Below the pieces are notes generated by a model that saw only the letters and a list, made by a program, of their open reading frames with translations, was not told the DNA's origin and made no database searches. 64,000 bases of DNA from Neoarius graeffei (taxonomy: Eukaryota; Chordata; Actinopteri; Siluriformes; Ariidae): positions 9,100,793-9,164,792 of the forward strand of contig NC_083570.1 in the NCBI RefSeq assembly GCF_027579695.1, written 5' to 3'. A program made the translations under genes and the position numbers. Position 1 is the first letter of the stretch, and each line of letters starts with the position of its first letter. Below are positions 30,901-41,140 of this stretch, one piece after another.

Positions 30901-33900
30901 ATTGAGTTGTAATTGAGATGAAACAGTAGAACATGCATTAAGGGAAAATGTGCATAAAGTTTCACATCACTTCAATAAAGTGACATCACCTCACTTGTTT
31001 TTTTTTTTTGGAAAACCAAAAATGTGTATGGCGGCTTTCTTTAAGTTGGTGGTATATATCCACCTATGCAAGCTCACGCTTAACTTACTCCTAGTTACAC
31101 ACACACACACACAGACAGTGATAGGCCAATTCATAGAAATCAGTTGAAGTAGAACTGCGTCATTTCATTTGTTCCCCTATGTTTATTTGGTAAGGATGAA
31201 CTTTATCTGACATTTGTGAGGATATCCTATGAGGGACTGGTGTCATATACAGATTTAGCAGTTTGCAAAGTTTTATATGTTTCATGTTACACATATTTAC
31301 CAAAAAAAAGTATCTGTTTTCAATGTCATGTAAAATATTTTAGAATTCAAAGTTTTATATGTTTCATGTTACACATATTTACCAAAAAATGTATATCTGT
31401 TTTCACTGCCATGTAAAATCTTTTAGAATTCATGTAAAATGTGTAAAAGTTGTGTATGATTTTACTACATCCTTTCCATATGGGTTACCCACTGCAGAAC
31501 CAGAAATGGTTCTGACTCACTGGAGGCAGAGTCACAGTGCCGTTAGCCAATCAGAGGTAACACGTTTACATGTCATGAATATTAATGAATAAGAGCTGAA
31601 ATCCTGTCGTTCTCCTGCCACCCACTCCTCCACCAAACTAGAACAGCCTGAAACAGAACCACAGCATTTTTTTCACCAAAACCGGCTCACAGGGCATTCA
31701 TTCATACGAGAGATCACTGCAAAATTAATGAAAAAATGATGCAATGAGACCTTTAAGTATTTTTAAAAGCAAATACTGCAGTACTTTAACTGAAGTAAAA
31801 ATTTGACTGTCCAACTTTCACTTGTATCGGAGTAACATTTGCCCAGTGGGATCTGTACTTTGACTTAAGTAATGAAGTTGGGTTCTTTGTCCAGCTCTGT
31901 TAATTATTAAATAAATATACACAAAACACGATGAATATATTTCAGTATGTTATGGAATTACGTATGGATATCAGAATGTCACATTTATATCACTATATTT
32001 TAAACAAATTTAGCTCCATTAGGCGAGTGATTAACGAATTTAGTGTTATGAGACCAGTGCCGTATTAAGCCAATGCGGTGCCCCTGGGCACTATACCTCA
32101 AGTGCCCCCCCCACACACACACACACCACCACCACCCTGCGCGCACGCGTTCAGTAACCTCCTGCACACACTCACAAACCTTGCCCTTTGCTGTCAAAAA
32201 TAGTAGCATATACATAAACAATAGTACACATAAACAAGGTCATTCTTCCTCATTGAAAATGTATTAAGTAGGCTACATCAGCCCATCAAATTAACTGAAA
32301 ACAACCAACGATATGCATGTAGGCATATTGAAATGTCTTATTCAAAAATGAGCAGCATATATTTGTATGTCTCAATAAAAACCTTCAAAGCATCCATACT
32401 CTATTCTATCCATATTAAAATGTCTCAATTCAAAATGTGTATCAATTCAAACAGCATCAGCAATTTAAACAGCATCCATCTATATACAATACAGCATATT
32501 CAAATGTGTCAATTCAAAATGCGTATCAATTAAAGTAGCATCGATCTAGGCAACATATTCAAATGTCTCAATTCGAAATATAAATATAAATTCAAATAAC
32601 ATCTAGTACGGCATATTCAGATGTACAATGTACATATGTGTATCAATTCAAAGAGTATCTGTTCTGTATGAACCTAGACATGTTCTCCCCATAGTGCAGG
32701 ATCAGTTGAAATAGAGAAGTGTTCTACTGGCGTCGGCTGTGCTGGGTTGACATCCATAACACCTTCGTCTTCCTTCTCGTCACCATGGTGTGAACTGATC
32801 TCTACCTGGCTTAAAGTGGCTTCGCACATATCCTCCTCCCCGGCTTCAGCGCTGGTAGTGACAGCAGTTGTTGATGTTTTTATAAAAAAACGATCTAACA
32901 CTGGAACATTTTTAATTGCAGCTACACGCCTGGAGTCTTTCTCTTTTTTAATTTTCTCTTCGCACAACCACTCAATTGATGTCTGTCCATTTTTCATTTC
33001 TACCGCGGTTTTTAAAAAATTGATACATTTCACCGTAGGTGGACTGGCTCAACTGACAGGTTGAGGAAAGGGGGGTTAATGGTCACATAGGCCACTCTTG
33101 CTCAGATTTATGATTATTGTTGTTGTTGTTCTTATGAAATTAGTGTTCATCAGTGGTGCAGTGGAGATTTTTAAAGTGGGGGTACGCGATTCGTGACGTC
33201 TCCCCTTCTCCCCTCCCCTCTCTCTCTCTCTCTCCTTCTGTTCCTCTCCCTCGCCCCATTCCCCCACCGCGGAGGCGGGGGCCGGCTCCACCCCATTCAT
33301 TTCTATGGAATTAATTGAAAAAAAAAGCACTTTTTCAAACATCCGCTGCTCTGGCATGCTTTCACCTAGAGACGTGATTCAAACTCTAAAACGTAGGAAA
33401 ACTTCTACTCTGTGGATCTGGCATTCAACTTTTCTGCTAGGTTCTACACTTTCAGATCAGTCCCGGCTCAAACGCCATGTGGGTTCCGGGAGAAAATCCG
33501 GCTTTATAATGGGTGTCTATTGCGTTACACACCAGTGAAGCTCGTTTAGTTAGAGTGTAGAGAGCTTGAAAAAATAGCTCAAACTTTCTCGCTTAAACTG
33601 TGTTTTCAGCCACAAATTTCACTCTACAGACATGATTTTCTCAAAAGTAGTAGTCACACTTGTCCTGATTCACACAATGTGTCTACCTAACCGATAGGAT
33701 TTACAGTTTTTGAATGAGAAGCCTCAAACTGAGGAGAGTGCAGCCGAGAGGCCTCATTGGCACCCATTATAAACGTGACAGAAAAGTCACTAATTTTTAA
33801 CTCGCTCTAGTGTCCTCACTTTTAACACTACAGACAAAAAAAATTACATCAGTGTATTCAGGAGACCCTTGTAGCACTCACTGTGAAATAATTTTGTGAA

Positions 33901-34450
33901 TAGCTGCTTTTGTTTTCGAGTTATTCGTCGTTGTTCGGGGCCTGCTCCTGAGCAAAAAACAGCAGAAAACTGACAAGATCTTGTGTGACTCAGCGCTCCT
34001 GCTCAGGCCTGTCGCCATGCCGACTGGGGCCAGTGAGGGAACAGAGAGGGGAGGGGCTGCTGTCTCAAGCACACACATAATCATTGTAGAGTCATAGCAG
34101 GTCACACATTCACGGCCAGCAAATATGCGTGACCAAATTGCTTCACGCACTGCATCCTCTCACGATTTCCAGCAGGGGAATTGTCACCTCGGGAGAAGTG
34201 GGTGGACGGCGTACCCCCGCGTACCACGCCCACTACACCCCTGGTGTTCATAATGAATTATATATGACTATTTAACAATGTCAAGTGTATAACCATTTTA
34301 AGTGTACAAACATTCACGAAAAATATTTTTAAAGTTTCTGTCATGTGGTGCCCCCCCACTGGCTGTGAGTGGTTAGTGCCCCTGGGCACTGTGCCGCAGG
34401 CCCATATAGTTAATCCGGCCTTGTATGAGACACATTTCTGCACCTCTAAT

Positions 34451-34500
<50 letters not shown>

Positions 34501-34638
34501 TTTGAGAGAGAGAGAGAGAGAGAGAGAGGTTTTGATCTGTGTGTAGTGTGTACCTAAGGAGATTGTATTGACCTCCTTATATATAAGATTGAATATAGAT
34601 ATTAAACCTCCCTAAGTACACACTACACACAGATCAAA

Positions 34639-34678
<40 letters not shown>

Positions 34679-35799
34679 ACTGATAAGGGAGAACATGGCC
34701 CACTCTGCACTGTGGAGAACAGCTGAAATAATCCTGACTGCATGATCGGGGGGTAACAGTGAAATGAGCGAGCACAGGGAACACATTTACCTCATTATTG
34801 AGGTTACTATTATTTGCTCATTCTTTCATGTGAACATTTGTTTATTTAATTAAAAACACACTTGAAATAAAAAAATGGCAAAAATGTAAAATAGTTTCAT
34901 TAAATAATTACCACATTATATATGTAATGCTTCCAGATGATACTATATATTATATTATTTTAAACACATTAGATTTTAGTTAAAAACAAGTGCCATGCGA
35001 CCTTATCGACTGGATTTAGCAACTACTAATGCCTTCTGCAACGGCAGTACGATTGCTTTTAGCAGCTACTAATGCCAATATTGGGGACGCAAACTGCAAA
35101 GACGCTCTTCATCTTGTTGCTCTTTAGACTCCTTCTTATGAGTGAGTTCGGGAAAACCACATACAGAGACAACGTTCGTTCCTTAAGAGAGTCTCTCAAC
35201 TCTCTCTTTAGGTCTAAAGGGCAACGTTATCAGGAAACCCACCCCTAACCAGATTATGACCATCACTGAAGATAAATTTAACACTCTGTTCACCAGAACA
35301 CAGACAATTTTAATCAGCTTTTACAGAATCCTTCTGATTGAGACACACATTGAAATTAAAGTTCAAATCATATCACTGACTAAAGCACCTGTTTCTAGAT
35401 GGGAAACTATAATTAAGATGATTTAATTCTGGAAAGATTTCTAGTTCTCACCTGTTTCTCAGCTCTTTCTGCTGCGACTGTGATGGTATCATGACCTTTG
35501 TGATGAGCCATCGTACACAAATCACAGATGCAGGTTTGATCAGTACGACAGTAGATCTTCAGCATTTCACCATGTTCAGAGCAGATCTTGTCTTGGAGTT
35601 TTGCTGAGACTTCAATTAATGTGTGTTTTTTCAAAGCAGGAACTTCAAGATGAGGTTTCAGATGAGTTTCACAATAAGAAGCCAAACACATCAGACAGGA
35701 CTTGACGGCTTTGTGTTTTCTCCCGGTGCAGATCTTACACTCCACATCTCCAGGTCCAGCATACTGGTCCTGAGCTTCTGACATACTTGCCTCAGCCAT
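26040..35799 (-). CDS. TRIM-family gene without RING: B-boxes, coiled coil, PRY-SPRY (482 aa)
   Basis: Coding exons join(26040-26578, 26712-26771, 26970-27141, 27274-27507, 27676-27771, 35452-35799), complement; 1,449 nt, in frame throughout. Exon 1 (116 codons) has MAEASMSEAQDQYAGPG, then a first zinc box (CKICTGRKHKAVKSC) and a B-box 2 (CSEHGEMLKIYCRTDQTC ... HHKGHD). Exons of 96 and 234 nt encode the coiled coil, exons of 172 and 60 nt the linker (NKIPPH, SREEFLKYF), and the last exon PRY (LTLDPNTAHRRLILSE) and SPRY (GRCYWEVEW). The 96/234/60-nt sizes and phases are typical of fish TRIM genes. Relatives have a RING between MAEAS and YAGPGDVEC; here it is absent, so no E3 activity of its own is expected. 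TRIM/B30.2 proteins act in cytoplasmic innate immunity; the ligand is unknown. Confidence 0.85.
26654..26701. repeat. (GT)n microsatellite beside a splice donor
   Basis: About 24 GT units on the plus strand; on the gene strand (AC)n starts about ten bases after the exon 5 donor (T/GTACAT, a weak match to consensus). Confidence 0.95.
27515..27568. repeat. (CA)n microsatellite beside a splice acceptor
   Basis: On the gene strand this is (TG)n ending seven bases before the exon 3 acceptor (CCGAACAG/CTCAGTGC), taking the place of a polypyrimidine tract. Confidence 0.95.
28283..31899 (+). mobile_element. P-element-like transposon with THAP domain, perfect 8-bp TSD
   Basis: 3,617 bp from CAGAGGTGGACA to the inverted TGTCCAGCTCTG, flanked by TTAATTAT at 28275-28282 and 31900-31907. 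Near its left end a THAP-type zinc finger is encoded (28609-28850). A THAP domain plus 8-bp duplication is the P-superfamily combination; hAT elements share the 8-bp duplication but not THAP. No intact transposase remains: the interior 29090-31700 is AT-rich with short unit repeats. Confidence 0.65.
28609..28928 (+). pseudogene. THAP zinc-finger exon of the P-like element
   Basis: The frame reads CVFGRCSNTTEGG, then LHSWPKN, then CSAHFTEDSYE, a C2CH THAP finger (Cys-X4-Cys ... Cys-X2-His) with the expected spacing, followed by a basic stretch KEKENYKKRK and TAA. No start Met precedes it in this frame. Likely DNA-binding domain of the element's transposase. Confidence 0.65.
32674..33033 (-). 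pseudogene. N-terminal hAT transposase fragment
   Basis: About 119 residues with KKEKDSRRVAAIKN, VPVLDRFFIK, acidic EAGEEDMCEA and STDPALWGEHV. This pattern (PxLDxFF then acidic linker then DPALW) is familiar from hAT proteins annotated as ZMYM1-like. No dimerisation domain remains. Confidence 0.55.
33151..34243. mobile_element. Nested hAT element, perfect 8-bp TSD
   Basis: 1,093 bp, left CAGTGGTGCAGTGG and right (inverted) CAGGGGTGTAGTGG, flanked by GTGTTCAT at 33143-33150 and 34244-34251. No transposase. It lies inside the hAT at 32055-34423, so it is the younger of the two. Confidence 0.85.
34452..34674. repeat. (GT)n-(GA)n hairpin
   Basis: (GT)n at 34452-34498 is followed by (GA)n. The unique segment at 34529-34560 (GTTTTGATCTGTGTGTAGTG...) recurs inverted at 34609-34641, followed by (TC)n. 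The whole 34501-34674 block can fold into a long hairpin with a loop of about 48 nt. Confidence 0.85.
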
Positions 35800-36880
35800 T
35801 TTCCTGAAATCGCAGAGACAGGGAGAGACAGAGGTCAGTTTTGTTTCCTTTGAAATGAGGTGTTACCTCCCTGTACTGTGTGTGTGAAAGAGCAATAGAG
35901 AGAGAGGAGGAGCACAAACACAGAGAGATCATGAACCCTCTATTAACTATTTCATCTCCCTTCAGTGCAGAAATATAACCCATGTAGCCGCACTGATTCG
36001 GATTAATTTCATGAGATTTTATGAAAGTTGAAAATAGTTGATTCAGAAGACTGAATTAAAGTGTCAAAAATTCCAATTAAAAAAAAATAATTTCAGAAAA
36101 TCTGGAAATCCAATGCTCTTTATCTAGAGGATTTGAACACAAGCATAATCCCTCTCTTTTGTTTTCTCTGTCAAAACACACACTTCTGACCTTCACTAAT
36201 TCATACATTCCCTCCTCTTTCTTGTCGAATTCAGGAAGAAACTTTCTGTGCAGGAAATGCAGAAGAGAATGTCATGATATTAATGAATCAGCAGCCAGAA
36301 AGATAAAGGTTTAGATGGTTAAAGATAAATAGGAGATAAGACGCTTCTCCAGAAGCTGCTGTGTTTCTGTGTGTTCTTTTGCAGATGTCACCTTTATTTT
36401 CTTCTTCTTGAGGCTGATGAGTGGTTTCTGCTGCGTTACTCTTCCTCTGTCCCCATGCTCCAGGGTCCTGATTTGAATCATATCTCATCTAGTTGTACGG
36501 TATCTGCTAATTCTCATTGAGATCAAGACTTGCTGCTGTTTCTCGGCTGTTTATGTTGATTTTAATCACAATTTTGCTGCCCAATCAGCTGGTGGTATTT
36601 CTGGGGCTGCCTGTATGTTGTCTGTTTTCATTCACAAATCCTTCTTCTTTTATATTTATCAAGTTTTGCTGATCAGGTGACTGGAGCGGCTTCTTTCTGC
36701 AGCCATTTTATGACTAAAGAGTGGCCTTCTTTATTCATTTAAAGCGGATGTGTACCGTATGTAATCGATTCCCTTCAGGTTCATCCAGGTGCCTCTATTT
36801 TACCTGTATTGCACTCACAACAACACACCAGCACATTATTCAATGTTTTACTTCATGAATCTTTTTTTTTTCAAAAATAA
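35800..36880. other. Upstream of the TRIM start, no coding feature seen
   Basis: On the gene strand GCGATTTCAG ends five bases before the ATG, a possible acceptor for a 5' UTR exon, so the promoter may lie further upstream. No other gene or repeat was recognised. Confidence 0.4.
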
Positions 36881-37300
36881 ACACATTTTAAAAATAGTTG
36901 GGACAGTAAAGTATTTCCCACTTTATAATGTTCCCATTCATTCTCATAACACTTAAAAGATGTTTAGGGACTGAAGACACTGAGTGATGAAGTGTTTCAG
37001 GTGTTATTTTGTCCCATTCTTCCTGCAAACAGGTCTTAAGGTGTGCAATACTATGGGGACAGAGGGGACACAGCCTCTTCTTCCACAGCCATGCCTTTGT
37101 AATGTGTGCAGAATATGGTTTTGCATTGTTTTGTTGAAATCTCCCTGGAAAAGATTGTTGGTAACAGTCTGGATGTTCCTTTTGCCTTTGGTCTGGAGCA
37201 CATGGCATCCATTTCTTCCAAAAAAGACCCGGAATACTAAGTCATCTGACCACAAAACATGTTTCCATGGTGTGATGGTCCATCCCAGATGCCTCTGAGC
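36880..37300 (-). mobile_element. Tc1/mariner-like fragment
   Basis: The minus strand encodes FQQNNAKPYSAHITKAW (second catalytic motif with Asp changed to Asn), LQEEWDKITPETLHH and VSSVPKHLLSVMRMNG, plus upstream DDLVFRVFFGRNGCH in another frame. Same family as the fragments at 24722-25187 and 61372-61852. Degenerate. Confidence 0.6.
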
Positions 37301-37439
37301 CCACAGAAGTTGACAGTGCTTCTGGACACAGTTGACATAAGGCTTCTTGGGGCAGTGAGGGCATGGTCGGGCATGGAAATTTTATTCCATGTAGCTCATC
37401 ATAATCCAATGGCTGGGCATTTAGGTTAGGATAAGACAC

Positions 37440-38345
37440 TAAATTGTCTCATGGCCCACTTCTATTGGCCAGGGATTTGCGCAGGTGGCGTGCGGCTTGT
37501 TGTGAATGTCAGCTGGTAAATCCAGCGGCCACACTAAAAGTGCCATTGCACCCCTAACTTTGATCAAGATCCCCTTCAAGAGAATTGGTATGGATCTTTT
37601 CAGGCCATTAGATTGATCTGTGTGAGGGTATCAATTTGTGTTAGTCATAGTGGATTATGCAATGCAATACCTGGAAGCAGTTCCTCTCTGCAATATCTCT
37701 GCATATAATGTTGCAGAGTCACTACTTTCATGCCACATACACTATGCAAACTGGACAAATTGTTGGGGATTAAATCGATTCATACCAGGGTTTACCATCC
37801 ACAAATGGACAGGCTGGTCAAACAATTTAATCAAATGCTCAAAAAATGATTTGTAAGTTCATTCACGGGGATGCTAGAAACTGGGATAAGTGGCTACACC
37901 CTCTGTTGTTTGCAGTGCATGACTAATCCTCCACTGGGTTTTCCTCATTTGAATTACTATATGGGCACAAGCCTCGTGGCATCTTAGACATCATGAGAGA
38001 AAATTGGGAGGAAGGACCTTCTCAAAGCAAAAATTAAATTCAGTAAGCTCTTGACCTGAAAGCAAAACTCCACGCACTGAGACACCTAATACAGGAAAGT
38101 TTTCTACAGGTGCAAGAACATCAATCCCACCTGTCCAACAGAGGGACACAGCTAAGGGAATCTGCACTGGGAGATAAAGTCCTCATTTTATTGCCCCTGT
38201 CAAGCTCAAAATTATTCACCAAGTAGCAAGAGTCCTTTGAGGTCACATGGCAAATTGGGGAAGTTGACTATGGGGTTAGGCACATGCATAGGGGAGATGC
38301 ATGCCTAATTGACCACCTCAATCTCCTGAAACCATGGAGAGAGGA
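37440..38345 (+). pseudogene. Gypsy integrase remnant
   Basis: Legible pieces: MAHFYWPGIC with the following Cys pair (zinc-binding region), ENWYGSF, VDYAMQYLEAVPL (core strand with the residue after the first Asp region), and LNLLKPWREEVPVAL at the C terminus. Numerous frame breaks. It runs straight into RT remnants with no LTR between. Confidence 0.65.
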
Positions 38346-38559
38346 GGTTCCTGTGGCTCTGGTGACAGGAGTTCCTAAGAGGGCAGAGCTGGGACCAGAA
38401 GTAAATCCAAAAAGTGTGGCCCAATTCACCCCGTCCCCTTTGGAGACCACCTCTCACCATCACAAAGAGCACAGATTATCAGGTTGCAGGAGGAATTCTG
38501 CAATGTGTTTTTGCCCCTTCCCGGTCGGACTGACCTCATAGAACACCACATTGAGACTC

Positions 38560-39720
38560 CCCCTGGAATGGTGGTGTGCAGCCGCCCGAACACAAGAAAA
38601 ATTTAGTTCAGGATGAACTCAAGTCAGTGCTTGACATGGTGGTAATTAAGGAGTGGCACAGTGACTGGAGCAGCCCAGAGGTTTTTGTTCCTGAGACTGA
38701 CAAGTCAATCCGGTGAAAAGTCAGTGCAGTTTCTAAATTTGACGCATATCCAATGCCTCACATTAATGAACTGCTCAATTGGTTAGATGCAGCCCGCTTT
38801 TATTCGACACTGGATCTAACAAAGAGATATTGGCAGACCCCCTTCACTCCATTATCCTGGGAAAAAACAGACTTTTGGGTTACACTAAATTGTCACCCTT
38901 TCATTTGGGATGTTTGGGACCCCAGCAACATTTCAGCATCTCATGGACAGAATCCTCCATCCCCACAGGGCATATGCTGCTGCATATTTAGATGTCATCA
39001 TTATTTATAGTAATGACTGGCAGCGGCAGTTACAACATATAAGGGCCGTCCTAAGGTCACAGAGGTGCATGGGACTCATGACAAACCCAAAGAAGTGTGC
39101 AATCGGGCAGGTGGAAGTATGGTTTCTGGGCTTCTACTTAGGTTATGGGCAGGTGCGTCCCCAAATTGATAAGACTGCAGCAATTGCGGCCTACCCAAGA
39201 CCTAAGAACAAAAAGGGGGTGAGGCAGTTTATGGACCTGGCTGGCTATTAAAGGTGGTTCAAGTCTAATTTTTTGGACATCACCAGCCCCCTGGCTGATC
39301 TCACTAAAAGGGGGCACCAGATCCGGTACACTGGATGGAGCCATGCAAAAGTCTTTTGCTCAGGTTAAAGCAGTTTTGTTTGAGTTTTGGCTCACTGTTG
39401 CATTCTCCTGACTTTTCTGACCTTTTTTTTTTTTTGCAGATCAACACATTGGACAGAGGGCTGAGGGCAGTTTTGTCTCAGGTGGTGGAAAAGGAGGAGC
39501 ACCCTGTGCTGTACGTCAGCTGCAAGCTCTTGATGTGAGAGAGTAAGTACAACATCATTGAGAAGGAATGTCTGGCCATCAGGTGGGTGGTTCTCACTCT
39601 CCGGTATTACCTGCTTGGATGCCCCTTCATCATCTGTTCTGACAATTCCCTGCTTCAGTGGCTCCACCACATGAGGGGATCTAGCTCTTCAGCCCTTCAA
39701 GTTTGAGGTGGTCCACAGGC
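38560..39720 (+). pseudogene. Gypsy reverse transcriptase and RNase H remnant
   Basis: RT: DAARFYSTLDLTKRYWQTPF, then in another frame FGTPATFQHLMDRILHPH, YLDVIIIYSNDWQRQ (the YLDD catalytic box reads YLDV), and GLMTNPKKCAIGQVEVWFLGF. RNase H: LDRGLRAVLSQVVE, IIEKECLAIRWVVLTLRYYL and CSDNSLLQWLHHM. Catalytically dead. Confidence 0.75.
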
Positions 39721-39817
39721 CGGGGGCACAGACAGTGGTGGTGGATTACCTCTCTCACCAGGGGGGAGTCAGCTGCAGGCTGGACGACTCCCTGGGCTGA
39801 GTCGGGTGGTGGGTGTA

Positions 39818-40145
39818 TGTGGCAGTGAGGGCGTGGTTGAGCATTGGCTGTGAACGGCAAGGAGTCAGATTGACCCAGCAGGAAACAGATGATGAGTTAC
39901 ACCTGTGTCTAATTATTGACTGTCTATTACTGTGTCTCTGTGTGTCTTTCAGATAGTCGAGAGAGAGAGAGAGAGAGAGAGAAAGAAAGAAAGAAAGAAA
40001 GAAAGAGCTATGTTCCCAAACATGTGCTTGTGTGTGAGTTGTAAAAGCACTGAAAAGTGCATTGTGGGAAAAATAAAATGAACTTTCTTTGAACTGTCAT
40101 GCCTGTCTCCCAGTTCCTCATTGCCCAAGCTTAAAAGTTGTTACA
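39818..40145 (+). repeat. 3' LTR of the gypsy element
   Basis: 328 bp, TGTGGCAGTG to GTTGTTACA, with (GA)n/(GAAA)n at 39959-40005 and AATAAA near 40071. The matching 5' LTR survives only as about 30 bp at 37348-37378. Confidence 0.65.
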
Positions 40146-40227
40146 CTTCCTTTTTGGACAGTAAAGTTTTAACTTCAGAAAGTGGACATAAAATCCTCCA
40201 AAAATGAAAAAAAAGAATGTGTATATC

Positions 40228-40595
40228 AGGTGGTGTAGTGGTTAGCACTCTCACCTCACAGCAAGAAGGTTCTGGGTTTGAGCCCAGTGGCCGATGGGAA
40301 CCTTTCTGTGTGGAGTTTGCATGTTCTCCCTGTGTCTGTGTGGGTTTCCTCCGGGTGCTCCGGTTTTCCCCACAGTCCAAAGACATGCAGGTTAGGCTAA
40401 TTGGTGGCTCTAAATTGACCGTAGGTGTGAATGTGAGTGTGAATGGTTGTTTGTCTCTGTATGTCAGCCCTGCAATGATCTGGCAACTTGTCCAGGGTGT
40501 ATCCTGCCTCTCGCCCATAGTCAGGTGGGATAGGCTCCAGCTCACCCATGACCCTGCATAGGATAAGCGGTTATGGATAATGGATGGATGGATAG
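40228..40595 (+). repeat. V-SINE copy 5
   Basis: V-SINE head (TGGTGTAGTGGTTAGCACTC), box B and core present, tail GGATAATGGATGGATGGATAG rather than GATGAG. The different tail suggests another subfamily. Confidence 0.82.
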
Positions 40596-40965
40596 AGGCT
40601 TATATTCCTCAAAACTTGCTTCTTGACTGTTACTTTAATTCTCTCCTCCCTAGTTTGTGATTTTCTCTCCAGCAAGTGGGTGCTCCAATTAAATTAAGTG
40701 GATGTGTGATGACAGGAATTAAACACCATCTGCACAAACACATGGAAAAGGTAAAGTGGGTTGTTTGCATCAAGTCAAAACCCCACTATTTTGCCACCCA
40801 CAAGATGAATGGGCCATGTAATAAAGGTGGCACATAAACGTACCAGTTAAATCTGAACTGCTCCCCCTCCCTCCCCCCAAAAAAGTTATCCCCAGTCATC
40901 ACTGCACTCTTTGTCTCAGTCTATGTACCATAGCTTAGGAAATCTTATAGCATGTTATAATGCTG
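40596..40965. other. No feature seen
   Basis: Anonymous sequence between the V-SINE and the TRIM exon fossil. Confidence 0.3.
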
Positions 40966-41140
40966 TAAATAGTCCTATCACAGAATTCCTTGAGGCTCTT
41001 TTTCAGATCTGAAAGAGAATTCCTCACTCCATCAAATGAAAATCTGGTCTGTATAATGGAGGAGACTGAAGTCCAGAAGCTAAAACCTACAGAAAGCAAA
41101 TGAAATTCAATGCACACTTGTGATGTCAGACAATCTGAGG
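40966..41140 (-). pseudogene. Fossil of TRIM exon 4
   Basis: Matches 26990-27180 (TRIM exon 4 and adjoining intron), including ATTCCTCACTCCATCAAATG and CCAGAAGCTAAAAYCTACAG; the minus strand encodes GVRNSLSDLKKSLKEFC. About 26 bp in the middle (the stretch before FDGV) are missing. No other TRIM exon adjoins it. So at least one more TRIM copy once existed or a piece was transposed here. Confidence 0.7.

Larger units (their letters stand above)
32055..34423 (-). mobile_element. hAT element with perfect 8-bp TSD, split by a second hAT
   Basis: Left end CAGTGCCGTATTAA, right end (inverted) CAAGGCCGGATTAA; TATGAGAC at 32047-32054 and 34424-34431. Inside on the minus strand (32674-33033) is the N-terminal part of a ZMYM1/hAT-type transposase: KNVPVLDRFF, an acidic linker and a DPALW motif. 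The rest of the transposase is missing. Confidence 0.82.
27972..35250. mobile_element. Outer inverted-repeat element split by later insertions
   Basis: GGGCTGGGTTTCCTGA at the left and TCAGGAAACCCACCCC at the right are inverted. Inside them ATGTGGTTTTCCCGAAC and GTTCGGGAAAACCACAT also match in reverse. These ends resemble PIF/Harbinger-type fish elements. The original element would have been only several hundred bp; everything between about 28275 and 34700 was added later. Confidence 0.55.
27772..35451 (-). other. TRIM intron 1 (7.7 kb), filled with nested transposons
   Basis: Donor CAG/GTGAGA at 35452-35446 and acceptor TTTGTCCTCAG at 27772. Contents: (TG)n and (GA)n at 27879-27955, an outer inverted-repeat element (arms near 27972-28282 and 34700-35250), a P-like element at 28283-31899, a hAT at 32055-34423 holding another hAT at 33151-34243, and a hairpin at 34501-34674. 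No further exon was seen. Confidence 0.75.
37348..40145 (+). mobile_element. Decayed Ty3/gypsy element with integrase before RT (Gmr1-type)
   Basis: A short 5' LTR scrap (TGGGGCAGTGAGGGC at 37348) and a 3' LTR at 39818-40145 (TGTGGCAGTGAGGGC ... TTGTTACA), flanked by CTTCT and CTTCC. Pol is full of stops and frameshifts but domains are legible in order: integrase zinc region and core (37440-38240), its C terminus LIDHLNLLKPW (38308-38340), then RT (38620-39250) and RNase H (39380-39720). Integrase upstream of RT is the Gmr1 order, known in a deuterostome Ty3/gypsy group. Gag, protease and most of the 5' LTR are gone. Confidence 0.75.
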
